Below, in pieces: positions 1-5,326 of a DNA stretch of 8,927 nucleotides. The stretch comes from an uncultured Rhodospirillaceae bacterium (GTDB taxonomy: Bacteria > Pseudomonadota > Alphaproteobacteria > Rhodospirillales > UBA2165), in contig CAJXJM010000076.1 in the NCBI GenBank assembly GCA_913054205.1, positions 1 through 8,927 on the forward strand, in the 5' to 3' direction. Made by a program: the position numbers and the translations under genes. Within the stretch, counting starts at the first letter, position 1; every line of letters begins with the position of its first letter. Below the pieces are notes generated by a model. The model saw only the letters and a program-made list of their open reading frames with translations, searched no databases and was not told where the DNA came from.

Positions 1-430
1 TGACCATCATTGCTGGCGCTTGGGCCGATCGTTTCGGTCACCTGCGGTTGATGCGGCTACCGAGAGCCGAAATAGTGGCACACCGAATGGAGAAGTTTTT
101 ACCGCGACTCTTTCCAGGCGCTCTGCAAGAACGTTTTCGATGGCATAAATATTTGTGACGTGTTGCTCGCCAGTAAATCCGGCTATCGTCCGGCCAATTC
201 TATACAGAAAGTTTTCTGTCGGGCCGGAAACCAGAAGTTGGCCGCCGTGCTTGAAAAAGAGGTCCCCAGGCAACGGCTGAAGCAAAAAGATTTATATGAC
301 AATAGGAGGGAATGCACGAATCATGGAGTTCCTGACGACGGCCTTTGATTTGGACGCGGGCGCGAAGGCTTTGGCGCCGCGCAAAGATAATTTTTAAGAC
401 GTGAACATCGGATGGGCCCGGCAATGATTG
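1..430. other. Left-edge region with no recognisable gene
   Basis: I recognise no family here. On the plus strand a frame open from the left edge ends at the TGA at 156-158 (51 residues, ending in FRWHKYL); it could be the 3' end of a gene outside the window. On the minus strand a 92-codon frame spans 285-7 (beginning MLQPLPGDLFFKHGG). The two overlap, so at most one is real. An AGGAGGG at 304-310 lies 12 nt before an ATG at 323 that opens a 24-residue frame ending at 397 (MEFLTTAFDLDAGAK...). The spacing is long and the peptide matches nothing I know. All three are low-confidence possibilities, and the stretch may be intergenic DNA or gene debris. Confidence 0.3.
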
Positions 431-689
431 GTTGGCGCTATATAAATGTAAGTTGAGGTCTTAGCAATCTTTAGCTCGCGGCGATGCCTAGAATGCCAGG
501 TTTTATCTTTATTTTATCTTAAAATCGATTCGCGACATCGCAACAAAAAAGCCCAAACTCACTTTTATACCCGCTCCGCATTTGTTCTCCCAATATAGCG
601 ATAAGCCCGGAAAATTGCCGAAAATTGCGTATATATGACAAATACCACAATAAAGTGAGCACGAAAAGCTAGGTAGATTTTAGGAGATT
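431..689. other. AT-rich intergenic region with short direct repeats
   Basis: No coding frame is convincing in this stretch upstream of the small membrane protein genes. Two short direct repeats are visible. TTTTATCTT occurs at 501-509 and 512-520 (period 11), and GAAAATTGC occurs at 610-618 and 620-628 (period 10, about one helical turn). A promoter for the downstream genes is expected here, but I found no convincing -35/-10 pair. The nearest, TTGCGT at 625 with AATAAA at 649, matches the consensus poorly. Confidence 0.4.
610..628 (+). repeat. Direct repeat GAAAATTGC, period 10
   Basis: GAAAATTGC is present twice with one base between the copies. A period of 10 bp would put both copies on the same face of the helix, so a binding site for a dimeric regulator is possible. 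At this size chance is also possible. Confidence 0.35.
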
Positions 690-758
690 ATGCTATATGT
701 GGGGTCCCATATGCGTTCTTTTACTAAATTTAGTATGTGGGAAAGAAGTCAGTTATAA
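690..758 (+). CDS. Possible 22-codon leader peptide
   Basis: ATG at 690 follows AGGAG (682-686) by only 3 nt and opens a 22-codon frame that ends at the TAA inside the second palindrome. A second ATG at 697, 10 nt after the same AGGAG, opens a 21-codon frame ending at the TGA at 760-762; its product is hydrophobic (begins MWGPICVLLLNLV). Only one is likely to be used. The bases TTAGGAGATTATG here closely match TTAGGAGACTATG at 768-780, before the next gene. A translated leader that controls folding of the palindromes below is plausible but unproven, and the frames may be fortuitous. Confidence 0.22.
   Translation: MLYVGSHMRSFTKFSMWERSQL
695..712 (+). promoter_or_regulatory. Imperfect hairpin in the leader
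   Basis: ATATG at 695-699 pairs with CATAT at 708-712. With one bulged base (T700) the stem gains two G-C pairs. It lies just after the Shine-Dalgarno-like AGGAG at 682-686 and is the first of three consecutive inverted repeats. Confidence 0.35.
722..735. promoter_or_regulatory. Perfect 14-bp palindrome, candidate operator
   Basis: TACTAAATTTAGTA is a perfect inverted repeat with no spacer. Having no loop, it suits a dimeric DNA-binding protein better than an RNA hairpin. Its centre is 27 bp from the centre of the next 14-bp palindrome, between two and three helical turns. The regulator is unknown and none is encoded in this window. Confidence 0.5.
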
Positions 759-762
759 CTGA
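749..762. promoter_or_regulatory. Second perfect 14-bp palindrome, candidate operator
   Basis: TCAGTTATAACTGA is a perfect inverted repeat ending 7 bp before the Shine-Dalgarno sequence of the first small membrane protein gene. Its left half, TCAGTTAT, recurs at 1019-1026, 19 bp before the start of the paralogous second gene. That is consistent with duplication of gene plus upstream site, or with a shared regulator. Confidence 0.5.
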
Positions 763-777
763 AACAATTAGGAGACT

Positions 778-1008
778 ATGTCTATGCTAAATCAAGTTAG
801 GACGTGGATTGGCTCGCTTACCGATATCGGTTTGTCGCTGATCGGACTTGGTATCGTATTGGGTATTCTTATTGGTAACAAACTGCCTTTTGTCGGCGAC
901 GTTGTCGGCAATTTAACTGCGCTCATCACTACTCTTGGCGCAGCGGGGTTGGTCGGTTTAATTGCTCTCGGCATAATCATTTGGTTGCTTAGAAGCAGAT
1001 CCGCTTAG
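778..1008 (+). CDS. Small two-helix membrane protein A
   Basis: I do not recognise a named family. The 76-residue product has a short polar/amphipathic N-terminus with the motif SLTDI (13-17). A first hydrophobic helix follows at about 17-33, then a glycine-containing link (NKLPFVGDVVGN, 34-45), a second helix at about 53-71 and a basic tail (RSRSA). Both helices are rich in Gly, Ile and Leu, and there is no cleavable signal, so an inner-membrane hairpin is expected. AGGAG at 770-774 lies 3 nt before the ATG at 778 but 9 nt before an in-frame ATG at 784, so the second may be the true start (74 aa). The next gene, 36 nt downstream, encodes a similar protein, so the pair probably forms one unit. 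Holin, pilin or stress-membrane roles are conceivable but unsupported. Codon use looks coding and I believe the gene is real. Confidence 0.75.
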   Translation: MSMLNQVRTWIGSLTDIGLSLIGLGIVLGILIGNKLPFVGDVVGNLTALITTLGAAGLVGLIALGIIIWLLRSRSA

Positions 1009-1044
1009 CCTGTTTTATTCAGTTATCAAAGGGCGAGGTCAAAC

Positions 1045-1278
1045 ATGGAGAAATTGGAATTAGCGAGAAGAGTGCTTTGGTCTCTTGTCGAAATTTTTAG
1101 TCTCGGCCTCGTCCTTCTTATTTTTGTTTATTTTCTGCTTGGCCAATCTGCTGGCGGATTTATTGTCGGTATGATCGACAACATTGGCGCTTTTGCAAAA
1201 GCGACCGGCGAAAATACCATCGTCGCTTTACTCATCATCATCTCCTTGGTGCTGTATTTAAATAACAAAAAGAGCTGA
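1045..1278 (+). CDS. Small two-helix membrane protein B (paralogue of A)
   Basis: The product has 77 residues, with helices at about 15-33 and 57-72 and a polar/basic C-terminus (LNNKKS). Aligned with its upstream neighbour, identity is low but the pattern is shared. Both have SLxxI before the first helix, (L/I)xGx after it, F(V/I) then N(L/I)xA in the link, a Gly at the start of the second helix, and similar length. I read them as an old tandem duplication. A GAGG at 1035-1038 lies 6 nt before the ATG. The gene ends 9 bp from the stop of the convergent hydrolase gene, with no hairpin between them. Function is unknown; a hetero-oligomer with protein A is a reasonable guess from adjacency. Confidence 0.72.
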   Translation: MEKLELARRVLWSLVEIFSLGLVLLIFVYFLLGQSAGGFIVGMIDNIGAFAKATGENTIVALLIIISLVLYLNNKKS

Positions 1279-1287
1279 TCTTTCCAC

Positions 1288-2343
1288 TTATCCCAAATGA
1301 TGCGCCATCCAATCTGCTGATTGCGGGCTGTATTTATACCTGAAATTATTGACGCAATGATTGCCGCCTTCAAAGATATGGAGAGAGGTGTCGCCATTTG
1401 CTTCTTTGGCGAGGCGCTCCTGATGCGATGGAGGCGTCAGCGTGTCTAACGATCCGCCGACAATGAACAAGGGAACCGTAATTTTTTTGGCTGCCTCGGT
1501 CATATCCACACGTTTGGCAACCTTCAGGGCTTCTTCTTCACTGTCGCAATGAGCGCGTCTGACAAAAACGTCATGACCGCCACGCTCCTGCATAAGGTTG
1601 AAAAATTCGAACGGACCAGAGATTGAAATGCAGGCTTTGATGCGTTTCTGATAGGCGCTCGCCCGCGCCGCATAGTAGCCGCCAAAGCTTACGCCCCAAA
1701 CACCGATGCGATCAGTATCGAGGTCGTCCCGGGTCTCAATATAATCAAGCACCGCGCCAACCGGCTTTTCATATTCCGGACAAATCGCAAAATCATATTC
1801 GCCTTCGCCTTGACCGGGGCCGTCAAAGGCCAATGTTGCGAGGCCTCGTTGAAGAAAAGGGGCTTCGTTGGAACTCATTTCCTCTTTGGCCGAATCCATG
1901 CCCATGCACATAACAACGACCGGCGGGCGCTCAACGCCAGACGGCTTGCGTAAATTTCCGTAAAGATGACCGCCGTCATAAGAGATCGCCACACGCTCAC
2001 CGGGCGGGTCGAGATAAGGCAGCACCAAATTGCGGCACTCAACAGCTTTTTTGTGGGCGGTCTGCAGTTGGTCCATGTGTTCGACAAAAACAAACTTGGC
2101 AAAATGATACAGCACGCCGGCCGTTTCCAAATGATGAGCGGCACTTATTGTATTGCCAGCCTCCAGGGCGTCGCGTCCCATGGTCTCGTGCATCGATGCA
2201 CGTGCCGACCACGCCTTGCACCAATCATCCCAATGCTCAAGCGTGCCGGTTACTTCCTGGTAATCCGTCAGTGGCACACCGTTCGATACAAATCTTGGTG
2301 CCCAGCGCCCGGTTACCTCTTCGATTTTTGCGTCCCGCGCCAT
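1288..2343 (-). CDS. Alpha/beta hydrolase, 2,6-dihydroxypseudooxynicotine hydrolase-like
   Basis: This 351-residue protein fits the family of 2,6-dihydroxypseudooxynicotine hydrolase, a C-C-bond-cleaving enzyme of nicotine catabolism, and related FrsA-like esterases. An N-terminal helical cap (about 1-110; RWAPRF, HWDDWCKAW) precedes the core sheet. The core has PPVVVMCMGMDSAKEE (140-155), FDGPGQGEGE (173-182), the nucleophile elbow GVSFG with Ser219, Asp300 in GGSLD and His329 in GGNHC. The catalytic triad is therefore intact and the length is normal. It follows the binding-protein-fold gene by 23 bp on the same strand, so the two are probably cotranscribed. The start is ATG; an AAGG lies about 11 nt upstream, a weak ribosome site. 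The family supports hydrolysis of a C-C or ester bond in an aromatic-derived ketone or ester; the actual substrate is unknown. Confidence 0.9.
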   Translation of the reverse strand: MARDAKIEEVTGRWAPRFVSNGVPLTDYQEVTGTLEHWDDWCKAWSARASMHETMGRDALEAGNTISAAHHLETAGVLYHFAKFVFVEHMDQLQTAHKKAVECRNLVLPYLDPPGERVAISYDGGHLYGNLRKPSGVERPPVVVMCMGMDSAKEEMSSNEAPFLQRGLATLAFDGPGQGEGEYDFAICPEYEKPVGAVLDYIETRDDLDTDRIGVWGVSFGGYYAARASAYQKRIKACISISGPFEFFNLMQERGGHDVFVRRAHCDSEEEALKVAKRVDMTEAAKKITVPLFIVGGSLDTLTPPSHQERLAKEANGDTSLHIFEGGNHCVNNFRYKYSPQSADWMAHHLG

Positions 2344-2366
2344 GATGATTGTGCCTTTTGTTTGAT

Positions 2367-3350
2367 TTAAAGTGACGCAGCAGTTCGTTCTTCGACGATC
2401 TTATCGTAGACGCTGTCTTCCTGCAGCAAATCCCAAGAGACCATCCAATCATAGATATATTGGTATTCCGCCTCGGTGTAGGGCCGAGGATCGTTATAGC
2501 GCAATCGCGGCAAATGGAGATCTTCTGGTTGAAGGTGATATACATCTTTTGGAATTTCGTCGCAAAGATAATGAAGATAGGGCAATTTATCTTCGTTTAA
2601 TTTGGCGACGGCGCGTTTAATTGCGCGGTCAATGGCTGCGTAAGCGTCTGGGTCAAGCGCTGGGGTCGCGACCTCCGCGCCTTCATAATAGGCTTCGGCA
2701 ATCACCTTATAACCAAGCTTTTCGGCGGCACTTATCCAAGGCTCCATCACCGCGGCAGCGCCCACGGTGCCAACAGTCAGCGCATCAAAACGTTGCTTGG
2801 GTCCGCCGACGTGCACGGCTTTGATTTCCGCTTTTTCAAGATATCCGCCGAGCAGGCCGAGCACGATATAATGAGAGCCTGCGTGAAAATTTACCGCCAC
2901 GGTAACGTTTTTAAGATCGGGCGGTATGTTACACGGCGAATTAGGCGCAACGATAATGGCCTGCGTGGTAACGGCAGCGCGCTTGCTGATCACTTTGGCA
3001 CCCTTGTCACTATCTTGGGTGCGGCGAATTTGTCCCCATTCACAAGCCCGGTAGAGCGCAAACTCACCTTCCTCAATGCCCCGATGCCAGCCGTAGCTTT
3101 CAACCATTGTAGGGTCGCTAATTGGCTGGTCAGGGACGTCTAAATCTCGGTCACGTCCGGAACCGGCACGCACAAGCTCGACCTCAATCCCTTCGTCGGT
3201 GAAATAGCCTTCATCGCGGGCAACATAATAGGGCAATGAAAAAACAGCGTTGTTTACTTCGATGCGAATTATCTTGGAAGCCACGTCCCGCTCCTTTCCC
3301 GGAAAGAAATTTTCATATTTTGAGTCAATCTGCTCGACCGCCGTAGACAT
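2367..3350 (-). CDS. NMT1/THI5/SsuA-type periplasmic-binding-fold protein without signal peptide
   Basis: The protein (327 aa from ATG) has the type II periplasmic-binding-protein fold of the NitT/TauT, SsuA and THI5 group. IIRIEVNNAVFSLPYYVARD (27-46) and the following EGYFTDEGIEVEL form the first lobe. Other fold-typical stretches are the GSHYIVLGLLGGYL segment (158-171), GGPKQRFDALTVGTVGAAAV (182-201) and the MEPW turn. The N-terminus is polar and charged, with no signal peptide or lipobox, so it should stay in the cytoplasm. A GTG at 3284 (Val23) has AAGGAG 6 nt upstream, a far better ribosome site than that of the ATG at 3350; starting there gives 305 aa, still without a signal. Cytosolic enzymes with this fold exist (THI5, the desulfinase DszB, 4,5-dihydroxyphthalate decarboxylase). 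No permease or ATPase gene is nearby. It heads a two-gene unit with the hydrolase. Either an enzyme or a ligand sensor is possible. Confidence 0.82.
   Translation of the reverse strand: MSTAVEQIDSKYENFFPGKERDVASKIIRIEVNNAVFSLPYYVARDEGYFTDEGIEVELVRAGSGRDRDLDVPDQPISDPTMVESYGWHRGIEEGEFALYRACEWGQIRRTQDSDKGAKVISKRAAVTTQAIIVAPNSPCNIPPDLKNVTVAVNFHAGSHYIVLGLLGGYLEKAEIKAVHVGGPKQRFDALTVGTVGAAAVMEPWISAAEKLGYKVIAEAYYEGAEVATPALDPDAYAAIDRAIKRAVAKLNEDKLPYLHYLCDEIPKDVYHLQPEDLHLPRLRYNDPRPYTEAEYQYIYDWMVSWDLLQEDSVYDKIVEERTAASL
3282..3296 (-). promoter_or_regulatory. Shine-Dalgarno plus GTG: alternative start of the binding-fold gene
   Basis: Read on the minus strand, AAGGAG (3296-3291) is followed after 6 nt by GTG (3284-3282), in frame and just before the conserved IIRIEV strand. 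The upstream ATG at 3350 has only a weak GAG-type site. The GTG may well be the true start, which would lengthen the divergent intergenic region from 56 to about 120 bp. Confidence 0.5.
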
Positions 3351-3406
3351 ACTCTAGCGCGGCACGTTAGTTTGGGGAAGAGGTTGATTGAATTGTTCGA
3401 GAGAGA

Positions 3407-4021
3407 TTGAAGGCGATGCCTGCAGAAATCATATTATTAACCGGCGAGGCTGAAATACCGCATTTAACGGCGGTGCTGCTGGAGCAAAATCCTGATCTCG
3501 TGGTCACACCGGTATCCACCATCGACAAATTGACCCGTGCCAGCCGGAAATCTCGGGCCAAAGGAAAGCGTCGACTACTCGCCTATTGCACTTCAATCAT
3601 CGTGCCGGATGAGGTTTTAAATCTCGTCGATGGTCCTGCCTATAATTTTCATCCCGGCCCACCGAGCTACCCCGGCGTTTTGCCGGCAAATTTTGCAATT
3701 TATGACGGGGCTGTGCAATTTGGTGTGACCGCACATGTTATGACAGAGCAAGTGGACGAAGGCGCGATCGTCGCGGTTGATACTTTTGAGATCGCACCAG
3801 ATTCAAATTTCAACGATCTTGAGATTAAAGCCTACCTCGCGTTGTTTGAATTGTTTAAAAAATTAACCTCGCAGCTTGCTTCGTCTGATGAGCCGCTTTC
3901 CGAAGTGGAATTTGCTTGGGGGTCTCGCAAAACAACATATCAAGAATACGAGGACCTTAAACGACAGGTCGCATTTCTCAGCGCCGAGGAAAAAGAACGT
4001 CGGCAACGGGCTTTTGACTGA
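3407..4021 (+). CDS. Short formyltransferase-domain protein
   Basis: The 204-residue product carries the N-terminal formyltransferase domain of methionyl-tRNA formyltransferase and phosphoribosylglycinamide formyltransferase. The key loop reads NFHPGPPSYPG (80-90), matching the Asn-x-His site of the family. VTAHVMTEQVDEGAIV (107-122) supplies the Asp (D117), so the Asn80/His82/Asp117 set is intact. The C-terminal domain that binds tRNA in Fmt is absent; only a charged helical tail follows, so it is not a standard Fmt. The expected donor is formyltetrahydrofolate; the acceptor is unknown. The start is TTG 3407 or ATG 3416 (201 aa); neither has a clear ribosome site, although GAGAGA at 3399-3404 suits the ATG. 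It diverges from the binding-fold gene and precedes the decarboxylase by 142 bp. It may install or remove a one-carbon group in the same pathway; that is inference. Confidence 0.8.
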   Translation: MKAMPAEIILLTGEAEIPHLTAVLLEQNPDLVVTPVSTIDKLTRASRKSRAKGKRRLLAYCTSIIVPDEVLNLVDGPAYNFHPGPPSYPGVLPANFAIYDGAVQFGVTAHVMTEQVDEGAIVAVDTFEIAPDSNFNDLEIKAYLALFELFKKLTSQLASSDEPLSEVEFAWGSRKTTYQEYEDLKRQVAFLSAEEKERRQRAFD

Positions 4022-4031
4022 CCCCAAAAAT

Positions 4032-4058
4032 TTGAACGCTATGCGGACAGATTAAAAT
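4032..4058 (+). promoter_or_regulatory. Candidate sigma70-type promoter for the decarboxylase gene
   Basis: TTGAAC (4032-4037) and TAAAAT (4053-4058) match the -35 and -10 consensus at 4 and 5 of 6 positions with a 15-nt spacer, which is short. They lie about 105 nt upstream of the decarboxylase start in an otherwise empty, AT-rich gap, so the gene may have its own promoter. Confidence 0.3.
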
Positions 4059-4163
4059 AACAGGTTTAAATTTTCCGGGAAAAGATTTTAATCACTGCCA
4101 ATAAATTTTTATTCAGAACAACACCAGAAAACATTTTAAAAAATCCACAAGGAGGGATTTATA

Positions 4164-5147
4164 ATGCAAGGAAAAATCGTCTTTGAAGAGCACATGGCCA
4201 TCCCCGAAACGCTTGGGAACACCAAAGCATTTGCCGGAGATTCTGGTAAATGGGAAGAATTTGAGCGCCAAATTCTTGATATGGGTAGTGAACGCCTTGA
4301 GTTAATGGACAAAAATGGCATCGAATTTGCCATTCTGTCCAACAATGCGCCTGGCGTTCAAGCCATTCTCGATACCAATGAAGCCATTGAAGTGGCTAAA
4401 AAAGCCAATGACGCTATGGCTGAAGCCGTTCAAAAAAATCCGAAACGCTACGGTGCCTTCGCTGCGCTACCGATGCAGGACCCGGACGCGGCTTCAGAAG
4501 AACTTATCCGCTGTGTTAAAGATTTGGGCTTTTACGGCTCAATGGTTAACGGGTTCACGCAAAAAGGTGAGCCCGATATGGCCATTTATTATGACATTCC
4601 CGAGTATAAAAGTTTTTGGGCAACTGTTTCAGAATTAGACGTTCCGTTTTATCTTCACCCAAGAATGCAATTGGAAGCAAATGCCCCGTTCTATGACGGT
4701 CATCCTTGGCTAAAAAGCTCACCTTGGGGCTTCGCGGTTGAAACTTCTATTCACGCGTTGCGCATGTGCGGTTCGGCAATGTTTGACGACCATCCAAATC
4801 TCAAAATTATTATCGGTCACCTGGGCGAGCACATTCCTTATGATCTGTGGCGCATCGATGCGCGGATGAAATTTTCACGCCGGGCCTATCGCGGTAAAAA
4901 TTTACTCGGTGAAAACTTTCTCAATAACTTTTTGCTGACAACCAGCGGCAACTTCTCAGACCCCGCGTTCCGCTGTTGCTTGGAAGTAGTTGGCATTGAC
5001 CGGATGTTCTTCTCAGCTGACTATCCGTTCGAGACCATGGAAGATGCATGTGATTGGTTCGATGCAACCGACGTAATCAATGATGAACAGCGCCTGCAAA
5101 TTGGCCGGACGAACGCGATCAATTATTTCAAACTTGATCTCGACTAA
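4164..5147 (+). CDS. Amidohydrolase-family decarboxylase, gamma-resorcylate/2,3-dihydroxybenzoate decarboxylase-like
   Basis: The 327-residue protein is a close match in length and motif order to gamma-resorcylate (2,6-dihydroxybenzoate) decarboxylase of the ACMSD subfamily, metal-dependent TIM-barrel enzymes that remove CO2 from hydroxybenzoates reversibly. Expected metal and catalytic residues are all visible: Glu8 and His10 in VFEEHMAIPE, His165 in YLHPR, His219 and Glu222 in GHLGE, and Asp286 in FSADYPFE. Other hallmarks are AALPMQDPDAA (100-110), YDGHPWL (177-183), LWRID (228-232) and TTSGNF (259-264). Known resorcylate decarboxylases usually have Asp-Trp-Pro-Phe at the Asp site; here it is Asp-Tyr-Pro-Phe, so the substrate may differ. 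The start is certain: AGGAGG at 4150-4155 lies 8 nt before the ATG. No signal peptide, so it is cytosolic. It lies downstream of the formyltransferase-like gene and was once followed by a VOC-family gene, now truncated. Confidence 0.9.
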   Translation: MQGKIVFEEHMAIPETLGNTKAFAGDSGKWEEFERQILDMGSERLELMDKNGIEFAILSNNAPGVQAILDTNEAIEVAKKANDAMAEAVQKNPKRYGAFAALPMQDPDAASEELIRCVKDLGFYGSMVNGFTQKGEPDMAIYYDIPEYKSFWATVSELDVPFYLHPRMQLEANAPFYDGHPWLKSSPWGFAVETSIHALRMCGSAMFDDHPNLKIIIGHLGEHIPYDLWRIDARMKFSRRAYRGKNLLGENFLNNFLLTTSGNFSDPAFRCCLEVVGIDRMFFSADYPFETMEDACDWFDATDVINDEQRLQIGRTNAINYFKLDLD

Positions 5148-5172
5148 GTCGATATAACTTTCCAATAACGCT

Positions 5173-5194
5173 CGGATGAGAGAATTCTCTTCCG
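5173..5194. repeat. Inverted repeat after the decarboxylase gene
   Basis: AGAGAATTCTCT (5179-5190) is a perfect 12-bp palindrome, flanked by CGGA on the left and TCCG on the right with a two-base TG bulge. As RNA it could form a hairpin ahead of GGGCTTTATTGT, a poor T-tract. It may be a weak terminator for the decarboxylase gene 25 bp upstream, or a protein site. Confidence 0.3.
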
Positions 5195-5221
5195 GGCTTT
5201 ATTGTGTCTTGTTGTATGCGC

Positions 5222-5237
5222 GAGATTATTTAATCTC
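5222..5237. promoter_or_regulatory. 16-bp palindrome upstream of the VOC remnant
   Basis: GAGATTATTTAATCTC is made of 7-bp arms and a 2-bp centre. It ends 5 bp before the ATG of the truncated VOC gene, where a Shine-Dalgarno sequence would be expected. It looks like an operator or a leftover of the lost gene's control region. Confidence 0.35.
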
Positions 5238-5242
5238 ATGCC

Positions 5243-5326
5243 ATGGCAAAAGTTACAGCACTCCACAGTATCGAACTGCAAACACCGGACCTCACGGCAG
5301 CGCTAAATTTTTACAGTGATGTCTGG
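5243..5326 (+). pseudogene. Truncated VOC/glyoxalase-family gene, N-terminal 28 codons
   Basis: The frame begins MAKVTALHSIELQTPDLTAA and continues LNFYSDVW, the standard first beta-alpha unit of the vicinal-oxygen-chelate fold (glyoxalases, extradiol dioxygenases), including the first metal-site-type His. The similarity stops at Val-Trp, where the family continues with Gly-Leu. The following 22 codons, to the TGA at 5393, read antisense through the cyclase remnant and look unrelated. The product cannot be functional. It sits 95 bp after the decarboxylase gene, so it may once have encoded a ring-cleavage or glyoxalase-type enzyme of the same pathway. Confidence 0.65.

Noticed and set aside
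3..158. C-terminus of an MFS transporter (AGAWADRFGHLR resembles the DRFGR loop)
   Set aside because: The rest of the frame is not hydrophobic and lacks transmembrane segments, so a short motif likeness is not enough.
1966..3143. Plus-strand open frames of 82-134 codons (1966-2370, 2372-2620, 2793-3143)
   Set aside because: They are antisense to two well-supported minus-strand genes and their translations resemble no family.
2367..3350. DszB-type sulfinate desulfinase as the identity of the binding-fold protein
   Set aside because: The active-site Cys of DszB has no counterpart in the aligned NNAVFSLPYY segment; only the fold is shared.
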